A stretch of DNA of 64,000 bases from contig NZ_OCMS01000001.1 in assembly GCF_900215325.1 (NCBI RefSeq), forward strand, positions 930,001-994,000. The letters run 5' to 3'. This DNA is from Fibrobacter sp. UWB16. Its GTDB lineage: Bacteria; Fibrobacterota; Fibrobacteria; Fibrobacterales; Fibrobacteraceae. Numbering within the stretch: position 1 is the stretch's first letter; every line of letters starts with the position of its first letter. Position numbers and translations under genes: made by a program. The notes under the pieces were generated by a model, which was not told the origin of the DNA, did no database searches, and saw nothing but the letters and a program-made list of their open reading frames with translations. Below are positions 18,789 to 26,833 of this stretch, piece after piece.

Positions 18789-19604
18789 ATGTTTTCCAAC
18801 ATTCGAAACAATCTTAAAAAAAACAAGTTTTGCATCAAACTTTACTCTATTTTGCAATGGCATGAAAGAATATACGCATTAAAACGATTTCTATACATGG
18901 ATAGAGAAATGGAAAAGAATGATTTCGTTTTGACCATGAAAAATGGGATAAAATTTTACATTCCATATTACAAAACGGATCTTATTCAAAAAGAAATTGC
19001 CAACACAAAAAATTTTTATGAAGTAGAAATACTAAACACAATCTTCAAACAATCCAGATTTTACACGCCCCAAAAAGGAATTTTTCTTGACATTGGTTCA
19101 AATATAGGAAATCACACTTTATATTGTTTTTCAAAGGACCTTATACAAAGCGCATACTGTTTTGAGCCCGTACAAGACACTTTTCAAATATTACAGAAAA
19201 ATATTTCGATAAACAATCTTCAAAATAAAGTGAAATTATTTAATGTTGGCGTAGGAGAAACACGAGGAACGGCACAAATAAAAAGCTACAACATAAACAA
19301 CACGGGTTCGTCACAACTAAAGATCTCAAGCGAAGGCAATATTCCAATAATTTCCATCGACGATTTAAAATTTGAGCAAGATATTTCTTTTGTAAAAATT
19401 GATGTTGAAGGATTCGAACTCAATGTTATAAAAGGAATGCTCAACACAATTAAAACGCACAAGCCCACTATATTCATAGAAATTAGGAATCCGTTTTTCA
19501 ATGAAATCAACAAATACTTGAAAGATTTTGGATACAACCACCAAAGAATAGATAACGAAACCGATAATGATATAAGCAATTATTTATTTTTTTACAACGG
19601 GTAA
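18789..19604 (+). CDS. FkbM-family SAM-dependent methyltransferase
   Basis: 271 residues with the SAM-binding GIFLDIGSNIGNHTLY motif near residue 98, YCFEPVQDTF and a later VKIDVEGFELNVIKGM block, all typical of FkbM. It probably O-methylates a sugar of the island's polymer. It starts 2 bp after the GT4 stop. Confidence 0.88.
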   Translation: MFSNIRNNLKKNKFCIKLYSILQWHERIYALKRFLYMDREMEKNDFVLTMKNGIKFYIPYYKTDLIQKEIANTKNFYEVEILNTIFKQSRFYTPQKGIFLDIGSNIGNHTLYCFSKDLIQSAYCFEPVQDTFQILQKNISINNLQNKVKLFNVGVGETRGTAQIKSYNINNTGSSQLKISSEGNIPIISIDDLKFEQDISFVKIDVEGFELNVIKGMLNTIKTHKPTIFIEIRNPFFNEINKYLKDFGYNHQRIDNETDNDISNYLFFYNG

Positions 19605-19613
19605 TATTCAAAA

Positions 19614-20327
19614 ATGATTCCCAAAGTCATACATTACTGTTGGTTCGGTCATAACAAGTTGCCGCCTCTTGCAAAGAAATGCATTGCTTCATGGCGTAAA
19701 TTTCTACCCGATTATGAGATAAAGGAATGGAACGAAGACAACTTTGATGTCAACAACATTCTCTATACAAAACAAGCCTACAAGCATAAGAAATACGCAT
19801 TCGTCAGTGACTATGCACGATTCAAAATTCTTTATGAATACGGCGGAATTTATTTTGACACAGACGTTGAGGTCATCAAATCTCTAGATGATATTCTCGC
19901 AAAAGGATCATTTTTCGGTCTCGAAAACGAAAGCCATTTCGCTTGTAATCCCGGCCTTGGATTTGCCTGCAAACCAAAATTTCATTTATTAAAAGAAATG
20001 CTAGACTTATACGCCAACATACAGTTCGAGACTACATCTGGCACACTCAACAAAAAAACGATTGTCAAGTACTTTTCTGAAATGTTGAGTTCAAAAGGGC
20101 TACAAGCATCACCCGGCATTATTAATTTCGAAGGAGCAAACTTTTATCCGGCCGAATATTTCTGTCCCAAGCCTTCAGAATTTGGGAAAATCCAAATTAC
20201 AGAAAATACACGCACAATTCACCATTACGCAGCATCATGGATTGGCCCTAAACAACAGTTTGCAAATTTTATGATTCGAATTTTTGGAAAAAAGCTGATA
20301 ATGAAATTATACAACCTGATAAAGTGA
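19614..20327 (+). CDS. GT32-type glycosyltransferase with DXD motif, copy 2
   Basis: 237 residues, MIPKVIHYCWFGHNKLPP start, GGIYFDTDVEVIKSLDD metal/nucleotide site and HHYAASWIGP near the end. It is a paralogue of 14119-14868 and somewhat richer in GC. Its last 21 bp overlap the 3' end of the convergent GT4 gene. Confidence 0.88.
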   Translation: MIPKVIHYCWFGHNKLPPLAKKCIASWRKFLPDYEIKEWNEDNFDVNNILYTKQAYKHKKYAFVSDYARFKILYEYGGIYFDTDVEVIKSLDDILAKGSFFGLENESHFACNPGLGFACKPKFHLLKEMLDLYANIQFETTSGTLNKKTIVKYFSEMLSSKGLQASPGIINFEGANFYPAEYFCPKPSEFGKIQITENTRTIHHYAASWIGPKQQFANFMIRIFGKKLIMKLYNLIK

Positions 20328-21452
20328 TTCCAACATTCCGTAGCATTTCCAAATATCAAACCGTTCGCTTTTTATCTGCGGATTCCTGCGGTCAACAGCC
20401 AAGTTCAGCGAGCTTAACATTTCACACCAAGGCTTTGCATTTTCAATTGGCAATTGGAATACACAGTCCGTTATAGCAGTTTCCTTTGGCACAGCAGAAC
20501 TCACTATACATGGCAATCCAGTATATTGAGCCTCTATCAGCGTCATCGGGAAAGCTTCACGCGTTGAAGGCAACAAAAGGACATCCATTGCACTATAGAA
20601 TCCAACGACATCTTTTTGCAATCCAGCAAAAATGACTCTACCTTCAATACCTTTTTGTTTTACTTGGTTCTGAATTTCAGTTTGCAGAGGCCCATTCCCT
20701 ACCAGTAGCAATTTGCAATTACTATGGTTCTGCGAATATTCTGAAAACAATTCAACAATGAATTTGTGATTTTTTTCAGGGAAAAATCGCCCAACGTGTC
20801 CGATTACAAAATCATCATCGGTAATTCCATATTTCACACGGATTTCTCGCCGTACGGATTCGCAAAATTTAAACCGTTCCGGATCAATGGCATTGGGCAA
20901 TATCGTCACCTTGCCAGTTTTTACCGTATTTGCACCCCAACCATTAATGGCGGCAGCTTCACCACAAGCAAGCCAGTGAGTGGCGAAAAGTTTGCAAGGG
21001 ATTCGCATTACGGAGCATAATGTCGTTTTTATGGAATAGGCGATTCCGCCCCGGAACAAGTCCGGGGTGACATTACAGCCAGAACGAGAAGGTTGCGAAA
21101 CAGTATAAGCCTGGTGGTGATGAGCAATTCGTTTCTTGACACCGGCAAGCATCGCCAAGAAGCACACATAGCTGTTCATAAACCAATCCAAGTGGCTATG
21201 GACCACATCGTAATTACCATTACGAAAGATCCTAAACATCGTCCATAAATGTTTCAACGGATGATGCACCTTGTCTGGAATCTGGATACAATTGATTCCA
21301 GCTTCGCGGAACCGTTCCAAAATTTGCGGATTCGGCTCGTACTGATATAGCAAATCAAAATGAATGTCGTGCATACGCGAACAGTAGTTCAAAACGACTT
21401 GTTCCGAACCACCACCAACAATTCCATGCAACACCTGACAAACGCGAATCAT
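20307..21452 (-). CDS. GT4 glycosyltransferase carrying an in-frame repeat insertion
   Basis: 381 residues from the ATG at 21452 (MIRVCQVLHGIVGGGSEQVV); a GTG at 21476 is also open. The acceptor half includes DVVHSHLDWF and KKRIAHHHQA, and the donor half VGRFFPEKNHKFIVE and STREAFPMTLIEAQYTGLP. Residues about 120-137 (around GCNVTPDLFRGG) are encoded by a genomic palindromic repeat at 21042-21073 and lie in a linker of the acceptor domain where relatives have no such segment. The frame is kept, so the protein may still work. The gene runs against the island and its start is 24 bp from the divergent membrane protein gene. Confidence 0.85.
   Translation of the reverse strand: MIRVCQVLHGIVGGGSEQVVLNYCSRMHDIHFDLLYQYEPNPQILERFREAGINCIQIPDKVHHPLKHLWTMFRIFRNGNYDVVHSHLDWFMNSYVCFLAMLAGVKKRIAHHHQAYTVSQPSRSGCNVTPDLFRGGIAYSIKTTLCSVMRIPCKLFATHWLACGEAAAINGWGANTVKTGKVTILPNAIDPERFKFCESVRREIRVKYGITDDDFVIGHVGRFFPEKNHKFIVELFSEYSQNHSNCKLLLVGNGPLQTEIQNQVKQKGIEGRVIFAGLQKDVVGFYSAMDVLLLPSTREAFPMTLIEAQYTGLPCIVSSAVPKETAITDCVFQLPIENAKPWCEMLSSLNLAVDRRNPQIKSERFDIWKCYGMLESLYQVV
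21042..21073. repeat. Family B palindromic repeat inside a coding region
   Basis: The unit reads gattccgcCCCGG, a 6-nt spacer, CCGGGGtgacat. Sister copies lie between genes at 6685, 33928, 34907, 41343, 56199 and 60211. Here it is read through in frame by the GT4 gene. Confidence 0.8.
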
Positions 21453-21476
21453 ATCAAAAAAATATATATTTTTCAC

Positions 21477-23255
21477 ATGCCTTTTAAACGCGCACTCACA
21501 TTCTCTTTAGTTATTAATCTTTTCTTTTTAGCTTTATGCCTGATTTTCGGCGACCTTAAGTTTGGCGCCGTCGATGACTACTTTATGGCAGCGCGTCTCA
21601 CAGGCGCACTCGGCACAGATTATAATCCGCATTTGATTTTCGTCAACGCCATTTATGGCTACGCACTATCGCCATTATACCACCTATTCCCTAAAATCGG
21701 ATGGTATTATATTGGCGAAATGTTCTCGGTTTTTCTCTCGTTCACAGTTATTGGATACGTATTGTTACAGCGATGCGGAGAACGTTGGGGAGCAATTCTA
21801 GCGGCTCTATTTACGGCCCTTTTCGCAAGCGACTTTTATTTAGTGGTTCAATTTACGCAATGTGCATCTATTTTGAGTGCCGCAGGAATGTTGCTGTTTG
21901 CATACGGAGTGGTAAAACAATCAAACACAGATTGCCACACCACCGTTTCAGCGAGACTCAACGACCTTGGAGCTCGCAATGGCTTTATGGATTCCGTTGC
22001 TTCGCTCCAGAATGACATTCAAAAAGCAATTCCATTTATATTAGGAGTCCTCCTCATGCTGTGGGGTTCTGTGATGCGGTGGCAAGCGTTCCTCATGGGC
22101 ATGCCGTTCTTTTGTCTTGGGCTACTATTTATTTTGCGTGAGTGTTGGAAAGCCAAATGGCATGTGATTGCAGGCCTAGCAATTCTTTTTGCGGCAGCAT
22201 TCGCAATGCACAATTTCGATCAAAATATATACAAGACTCCCGAATACGAAGCATTCAATAAATTTCAAGGGCCTCGCGTGGCTTTAGGCGACAACAGCAA
22301 TTACAATCAGAACGCAGTATTAGAAGATATCGAAGAACTAGGATTATCCAGCAAAGATTACCTCATGCTCACAGAATGGGTTCACTATGACACCGAAGTT
22401 TTCTCTGTTGACAGTCTCAAACGATACACCGATGTCATTCCCCCTTATCGCGATACAAATCCACTAGAATTCATCCCTCGCCAATTATTTTCGGCCCTCA
22501 GCAACGCACTCCACTCTCCACTTTTTTGGACGTGGTTTATCATGTGCTTGTTGATTTATATAACGAATCGAAAAAAATCCATTTACGCATGGGCATCCCT
22601 TTTTATCATCTTGGCACTGATGGCTCAACTGCTTGCTATGGGACGGCTAGTCTATCGCGTCGAAAGCGGATTTTGGCTTTATGCAGCAGTCCTCGCCATT
22701 CCGTTATTCAATAAAATCACGCTAGCAATTCCACGAAAGCTTGTTTACACCATACTAGGCGTAATCGCCACTGCAAATACAATTTCATACGCAAATTCAG
22801 GGAACTTAGTTCGCAACCCCGTCAATGGAGAAAAGAGAACAATTGCAGTTGAAGACTCCACTGATTACACACAAGTTTTCAATTACATCGACAGCCAACC
22901 CGACAAAATGTTTTTGCTCAGTATGAACGCATTCATGCGATTCAGCCACCACCGCAATCCGCCTTACTTGGCAACGCCAATCGGTTCATTCAGACGCACA
23001 GTTTCATTCGGCTATTGGACACCCTACTTACCCGAAGTTACCACAGCACTAGCAGACTTTGGCATAAGCAATCCCATCAAGGACGTTGTCAAAAACAACG
23101 TAATTGTCTTAAACAAGCCCGGATTAACCGATTTTTTAGAACGCCACTATTACAACAAAGTTGTCCTAGACACACTTGCCAAATTTGGGGACATGACATT
23201 CTATAAATACCGTTTAACACAAAGTGCAGACACTCTTTCAAAGGAGGCTGAATAA
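21477..23255 (+). CDS. Polytopic membrane protein of the glycan island (GT-C-like), with in-frame repeats
   Basis: 592 residues from the ATG at 21477 (MPFKRALTFSLVINLFFLA). About ten hydrophobic segments are visible, and an Asp-Asp pair (FGAVDDYFMAARL) follows the first one, as in lipid-linked-sugar GT-C transferases. A soluble C-terminal part (about 430-592) follows the last helices. Residues about 150-182 (around CHTTVSARLNDLGARNGFM) come from two dispersed repeats at 21930-22019 and fall in a loop between helices. GT-C assignment is moderate; a polymerase or other membrane role is possible. The next gene overlaps its stop by one base. Confidence 0.65.
   Translation: MPFKRALTFSLVINLFFLALCLIFGDLKFGAVDDYFMAARLTGALGTDYNPHLIFVNAIYGYALSPLYHLFPKIGWYYIGEMFSVFLSFTVIGYVLLQRCGERWGAILAALFTALFASDFYLVVQFTQCASILSAAGMLLFAYGVVKQSNTDCHTTVSARLNDLGARNGFMDSVASLQNDIQKAIPFILGVLLMLWGSVMRWQAFLMGMPFFCLGLLFILRECWKAKWHVIAGLAILFAAAFAMHNFDQNIYKTPEYEAFNKFQGPRVALGDNSNYNQNAVLEDIEELGLSSKDYLMLTEWVHYDTEVFSVDSLKRYTDVIPPYRDTNPLEFIPRQLFSALSNALHSPLFWTWFIMCLLIYITNRKKSIYAWASLFIILALMAQLLAMGRLVYRVESGFWLYAAVLAIPLFNKITLAIPRKLVYTILGVIATANTISYANSGNLVRNPVNGEKRTIAVEDSTDYTQVFNYIDSQPDKMFLLSMNAFMRFSHHRNPPYLATPIGSFRRTVSFGYWTPYLPEVTTALADFGISNPIKDVVKNNVIVLNKPGLTDFLERHYYNKVVLDTLAKFGDMTFYKYRLTQSADTLSKEAE
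21930..22019. repeat. Two dispersed repeats inside a membrane protein gene
   Basis: At 21930-21983 a unit begins gattgccacacc and ends gctcgcaatgg, a pattern common in bacterial dispersed repeats. At 21987-22019 a diverged family A copy reads atggattcc, then gcttcgctcc, then agaatgacatt. Both are translated in frame within a loop of the polytopic protein. Confidence 0.7.
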
Positions 23256-24544
23256 TGCAACGTCTCCTATACCCCCTCATAGCAAGTGCTCTCATCACCA
23301 TCGTATCTTTTTTACTGACATTCGAGAAAGGGCAGAACATTGTCCGCGGCCTATTCGGCTATGAGTTCTTTGCATTGTTGCTGTTCATTGTTTTTATCAA
23401 AGAAAAACTTTTAAGGACAATACCGAGTAGCAGACTCTTTTCACCGCGAGGTTTCCTAAAAAGCCCAAAACAAATCCCGGCACGTTTTATAACATATTCA
23501 GGACTCCTAATATTACTCATTGCAGCACTTTTCACCATCGCTTGGACAGATTTGCAAAACCAACTCGCCTTTAAAAACTGGAAGACAAGCTGGTATGGAA
23601 TATTACCATTCGCCACATGCAGCCTCGCAATCGCCATGGTTTGGAAAATCAAATCATTCCAATTCAACACCATAAGCTTTATTTTATTCGTTACGCTATT
23701 CGTTCACCTAGCTGCACTCAATTACTATCCTGCCCAGCCACTCGTCCAATTCCCGACAATCGACTACTTAGAACGCACCGCACCCAAGCCCGTTCAGCGA
23801 ACTAATATTTCCGATGAATTCAAAGAAGAATGGGCAGTCACAGATTCCGTTTCCATCACAAAAAATTACGTTGACACGACACGCAACAATGTCATCATAC
23901 TTGTAGAAAGCTGGGGCATTCCTCTTGATATAAAGCGATTCGAAAAACAATTAAAAACATTCAACGCCCCAATATTCGTTGGCATTCACAATCGCATGTA
24001 TAGCCGCACCCGCACAGCAGAACGAGAAGACCTAATACAAACTTTCACACGCGACTCCACAGGCCATCGAGATACCACCTTTTTACCCCAAACATTCGCA
24101 AACATCGGCTACAAAACAACATTCCTATTTGGCGGAGACAGCATGGAACAATGGCGGCACAAATACATCGCAAACATAGGATTTAATGATTCGTTTTATG
24201 GCAAAAAATCAAAAAGCGATCTCATTTTAAACGACGCTCAAATGATTGCCAAAATAGACAACATCCTCGCCGACACTACTCAAAAACACTTTATAGCTTG
24301 GACAACCCACGATACAAAATTTCCATTACCCGGATTTTCTGATATTTACAATAACAACGCCGAAGCTATAGATTCCGCCTACACAGAACGACTTATCAAG
24401 ACACTCTCGCAAATCGCCGTTTTGGCACAAAAACACCCCGAAACAAGATTCATTGTTCAAGGCGACCACAACCCCATCCTCTCCCCTATCAAGTTCCAAG
24501 AACGCTTCTACAAGCGGTGGGTTCCGTTCGTGATATTGAACTAA
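23255..24544 (+). CDS. LTA synthase-like sulfatase-fold membrane enzyme
   Basis: 429 residues. Three or four transmembrane helices occupy about 1-170, followed by an extracytoplasmic alkaline-phosphatase-superfamily domain with NNVIILVESWG (metal ligand Glu), MYSRTRTAERED (likely nucleophile region) and FIVQGDHNPILSP (Asp-His metal ligands). Such enzymes transfer phosphoglycerol or phosphoethanolamine to surface glycans. A strong AAGGAGG site lies in the end of the upstream gene and the start overlaps its stop, so the two are co-translated. Confidence 0.82.
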   Translation: MQRLLYPLIASALITIVSFLLTFEKGQNIVRGLFGYEFFALLLFIVFIKEKLLRTIPSSRLFSPRGFLKSPKQIPARFITYSGLLILLIAALFTIAWTDLQNQLAFKNWKTSWYGILPFATCSLAIAMVWKIKSFQFNTISFILFVTLFVHLAALNYYPAQPLVQFPTIDYLERTAPKPVQRTNISDEFKEEWAVTDSVSITKNYVDTTRNNVIILVESWGIPLDIKRFEKQLKTFNAPIFVGIHNRMYSRTRTAEREDLIQTFTRDSTGHRDTTFLPQTFANIGYKTTFLFGGDSMEQWRHKYIANIGFNDSFYGKKSKSDLILNDAQMIAKIDNILADTTQKHFIAWTTHDTKFPLPGFSDIYNNNAEAIDSAYTERLIKTLSQIAVLAQKHPETRFIVQGDHNPILSPIKFQERFYKRWVPFVILN

Positions 24545-24558
24545 TTACTCACTCAAAA

Positions 24559-24963
24559 ATGACCGCAACCTACGTGAAGTTGCAGGATGCACATGCATCT
24601 GAAACCGGTGCTATTGGTACATGGCAGATGATTGGTTATATTGCTCCGGGTTCCAAGCAAGGTGGTAGCTCCGAAAGTTACTCTACTTCAGTCTTTGATT
24701 ATACCAATGCGTTCACAGGTACTGGAACTTCTGGAACAACAATGGTTGGTTCAATGGCTGCCAATCAGGAAGGTTGGAGAGCTACTGCTAAGACCGCTTT
24801 GAACGATTGCACGATTCAGAGTTACTGGAAAATTGTAATGAATCAGGCTGGTAACGGTGCTTCGGTTAGCTACACTGCATCCATCACGGATAACGGCAAC
24901 AGCACTAGCAATGCAAATTGCAAGACTTTGACTGCTAATTTCGAAAATATCGGTCACGACTAA
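24559..24963 (+). pseudogene. Headless type IV pilin copy (possible silent cassette)
   Basis: The 134-codon frame corresponds to the variable part of the pilin at 28374-28904 but lacks the signal peptide, FTLIEL helix and linker, i.e. the first roughly 48 residues. Homology starts abruptly: 24 bases (24567-24590) are identical to the sequence encoding TYVKLQDA in the intact pilin, then similarity fades but stays in frame to the shared LTANFENIG end. There is no ribosome site and no promoter distinct from the upstream operon. It cannot be processed or assembled as a pilin; a donor role in recombination is inference, simple gene decay the alternative. Confidence 0.75.
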
Positions 24964-24986
24964 TCGTCTGACTGAACGAAAACTTC

Positions 24987-25018
24987 AAAAGTCCTCCCAT
25001 TCGGGAGGGCTTTTGTTA
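24987..25018 (+). terminator. Rho-independent terminator after the pilin cassette
   Basis: Perfect 12-bp stem AAAAGTCCTCCC / GGGAGGGCTTTT with loop ATTC at 24987-25014, followed by T-rich sequence. It probably ends the transcript of the glycan island as well. Confidence 0.8.
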
Positions 25019-25105
25019 TATCATAATTGATGTTGGGTTTGTCGTAATTATAGGCTATTTTGATAAGGTGAAAACAGAAATTCTCGTTTGAAAAATTAAG
25101 CTGTA

Positions 25106-25134
25106 TTGACTTCTTTTCCGAAAGATTCTATATC
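25106..25134 (+). promoter_or_regulatory. Promoter for leaderless HipA-like gene
   Basis: TTGACT (25106-25111), 17-nt spacer, TATATC (25129-25134). The ATG at 25141 lies 6 nt after the -10 box, so transcription should start at or next to the start codon. Confidence 0.55.
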
Positions 25135-25140
25135 TCATAT

Positions 25141-26292
25141 ATGGATGTACAAAATTTAACCTACACTCTTATAAATAAGGATGTTCCTCTTTGCGACTTT
25201 ATCATCGAAGGTGAAGGTGAACTTGAATTTTGCAAAATCGTAAAAACGAATGCACCTTTACCGTTCTGATGTGATCCGCTTTCTACATGGGTTGCAAACA
25301 GAAGTGCTGCCAAACATCGTAGCCACGTGAATAAAATACTGGAATTATGCGGTGGAAAAACAAAGAGCGGTTTTATTGCTTTAACGCATTGTCTCTCCTT
25401 GACCGACACACTTTGGGTAAAAAGCGAACGGGAAAATATTTCTTGGAAAGATGTCAATCTGTACGAAAATCACTTTGATGAGGATATTTCTAAATTTGTA
25501 ATTTATGGGCATGATGTAGTTAAATTTCAAAAATCAACGAAATACCCCGAACTCACGACTGACGGTGCTTACGACAAATGCTGGTTGAATGAGAAAGATG
25601 GGATCCATCTTATAAAAACGGGTAGCTCTGGAGCAAGAAATGCAGGACTTGAGCCCTATGGCGACGTCCTTGCAAGCCAGGTCTTTGAAAAAATCTGCTG
25701 TTCTGTAAAATATGACCTGAGAAAATACGATGGTCGAGTTGTATCGGATTGTAAAATCTTTACGAGTCAGGAATTTGGTTATCGACCGATAGCACTGTTT
25801 TACAAAGTGCGGTTGACGCTTCCGAAGTTACTTGAAATTTACCGCGAATTCAATTGCGAAGACGAATTCCGTCGCATGGTAGTGGCTGACTGCATAACGC
25901 TGAATTCCGACCGTCATTTTGGAAATTTCGGCTTTTTGGTCAACAACGAGACTTTTGAACGCACCGAGCTGAATCCGTGCTTTGATTTCAACATGGCTTT
26001 TGTCCCTCTCGCCGAAGACGGCTTTGATTTCGGCGTAAGAGGCGACGGATCAATGCCAGACTTTGACGAATACTTGTCGAAGCGAAGCCCTGTAATTGGC
26101 TGCGATTACGTTGCCCCGGCTCGTGCAATACTCACGCCTGAAATCAAAAAATGCGTCGAAGAAATCCGCGAAACTCCGCTATCAGTGCCATGTGACGACA
26201 AATTCACTGAAAAACGCCTTTCGCAAAAGAACATGATAAAGAACGTCCAATGCGAACGAATTCTCGGCTTTGATTCAAAGTGGGAATTTTAG
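25141..26292 (+). pseudogene. HipA-like kinase interrupted by one in-frame TGA
   Basis: A single frame of 383 codons is open from the leaderless ATG at 25141 except for TGA at 25267-25269 (codon 43). The N-terminal piece reads MDVQNLTYTLINKDV to NAPLPF; after the stop the same frame continues CDPLSTWVANRSAAKHR. A GTG at 25327 could restart a 321-residue product that keeps the HipA C-terminal kinase motifs: IKTGSSGARNAG (ATP/activation loop), NSDRHFGNFGF (catalytic Asp) and CFDFNMAF (metal ligand). HipA-type kinases phosphorylate translation factors and act as toxins. Whether this copy is dead, restarted or recoded cannot be told from sequence. Confidence 0.75.
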
Positions 26293-26300
26293 AATTCTCA

Positions 26301-26519
26301 TCACTTAGTTCCATTTTCAAACAACTGCAAATTCAAGCCTAGCATTTTCAACACTTGAAGCGTTTTACCCAAGTGTATGGACTCTTTTCCGTTCTCAAGT
26401 TCAGAAAGAAAACGGATGCCAACCCCGCAAAATGCGGCACATTCAGCCTGAGTAAAACCCAGACTTTTCCGGCGTGCCCTAATCTGCGATGAAATATCTT
26501 TGAGCGATTGGATTTCCAT
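26301..26519 (-). CDS. HipB-like XRE repressor/antitoxin
   Basis: 72 residues, a helix-turn-helix protein (IRARRKSLGFTQAECAAFCG, then GIRFLSELENGKESIHLGKT) of the type found as HipB antitoxin. It is convergent with the HipA-like gene (8-bp gap) instead of sitting upstream in the same operon as usual. Its promoter holds a palindromic operator in the spacer and predicts a leaderless mRNA (TATATT, 6 nt, ATG). Autorepression is likely; pairing with the adjacent kinase is inference. Confidence 0.82.
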   Translation of the reverse strand: MEIQSLKDISSQIRARRKSLGFTQAECAAFCGVGIRFLSELENGKESIHLGKTLQVLKMLGLNLQLFENGTK

Positions 26520-26525
26520 GCTCTA

Positions 26526-26597
26526 AATATAATATTCCCGAACGGGAAAATCAACGTCTCGATTGTCGATAAAAATCAAAATATTCCCGAACGGGAA
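26526..26597 (-). promoter_or_regulatory. hipB promoter with two identical palindromic operators
   Basis: Palindrome TTCCCGAACGGGAA occurs exactly twice, at 26535-26548 and 26584-26597, centres 49 bp apart. The first fills the 17-nt spacer between TTGATT (26549-26554) and TATATT (26526-26531) read on the minus strand. The second lies next to the stop of the upstream cassette gene. Repression by looping or cooperative binding is plausible. Confidence 0.7.
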
Positions 26598-26599
26598 GA

Positions 26600-26833
26600 T
26601 TAAATTTCCGTCTGTACTATTTTCCCATTCTTTAATTCAGAATCAAGCAAATCGTAATTGTAGGCTGAACTTTCCGTGCAAAGTCCTGTTGTCGGATTTT
26701 GTAACAGCTCAAAAGTTTTTGAATTATAGATGAGACTTAACGCCGCCTGCAGTGAAAGATTGCGTTCTTCCATCAGCCATTTAGCCATATCGCTGACTAT
26801 GCCTTCAACGAGAAATTCCTGTTTTAAAGTCAT
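26600..26833 (-). CDS. Small third gene of DUF3990 cassette 2
   Basis: 77 residues (MTLKQEFLVEGIVSDMAKWL start), overlapping the end of the DUF3990-type gene by 4 bp (ATGA). It is the positional counterpart of 8797-9051. The pattern of a helical region followed by FELLQNPTTGLCTESSAYNY resembles DUF3791-type proteins loosely. No enzymatic motif. Its stop sits three bases from the distal hipB operator, so HipB binding could also affect this transcript's end. Confidence 0.6.
   Translation of the reverse strand: MTLKQEFLVEGIVSDMAKWLMEERNLSLQAALSLIYNSKTFELLQNPTTGLCTESSAYNYDLLDSELKNGKIVQTEI

Noticed and set aside
24517..24558. Longer start for the pilin cassette overlapping the LTA-synthase-like gene
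   Set aside because: It would need a non-ATG start inside another gene and adds no pilin-like residues; homology begins at 24567.
25267..25269. TGA as a selenocysteine codon in the HipA-like gene
   Set aside because: HipA proteins are not selenoproteins, no stem-loop of the expected type was evident directly after the codon, and a simple nonsense change explains it. Cannot be fully excluded without reads and comparison.
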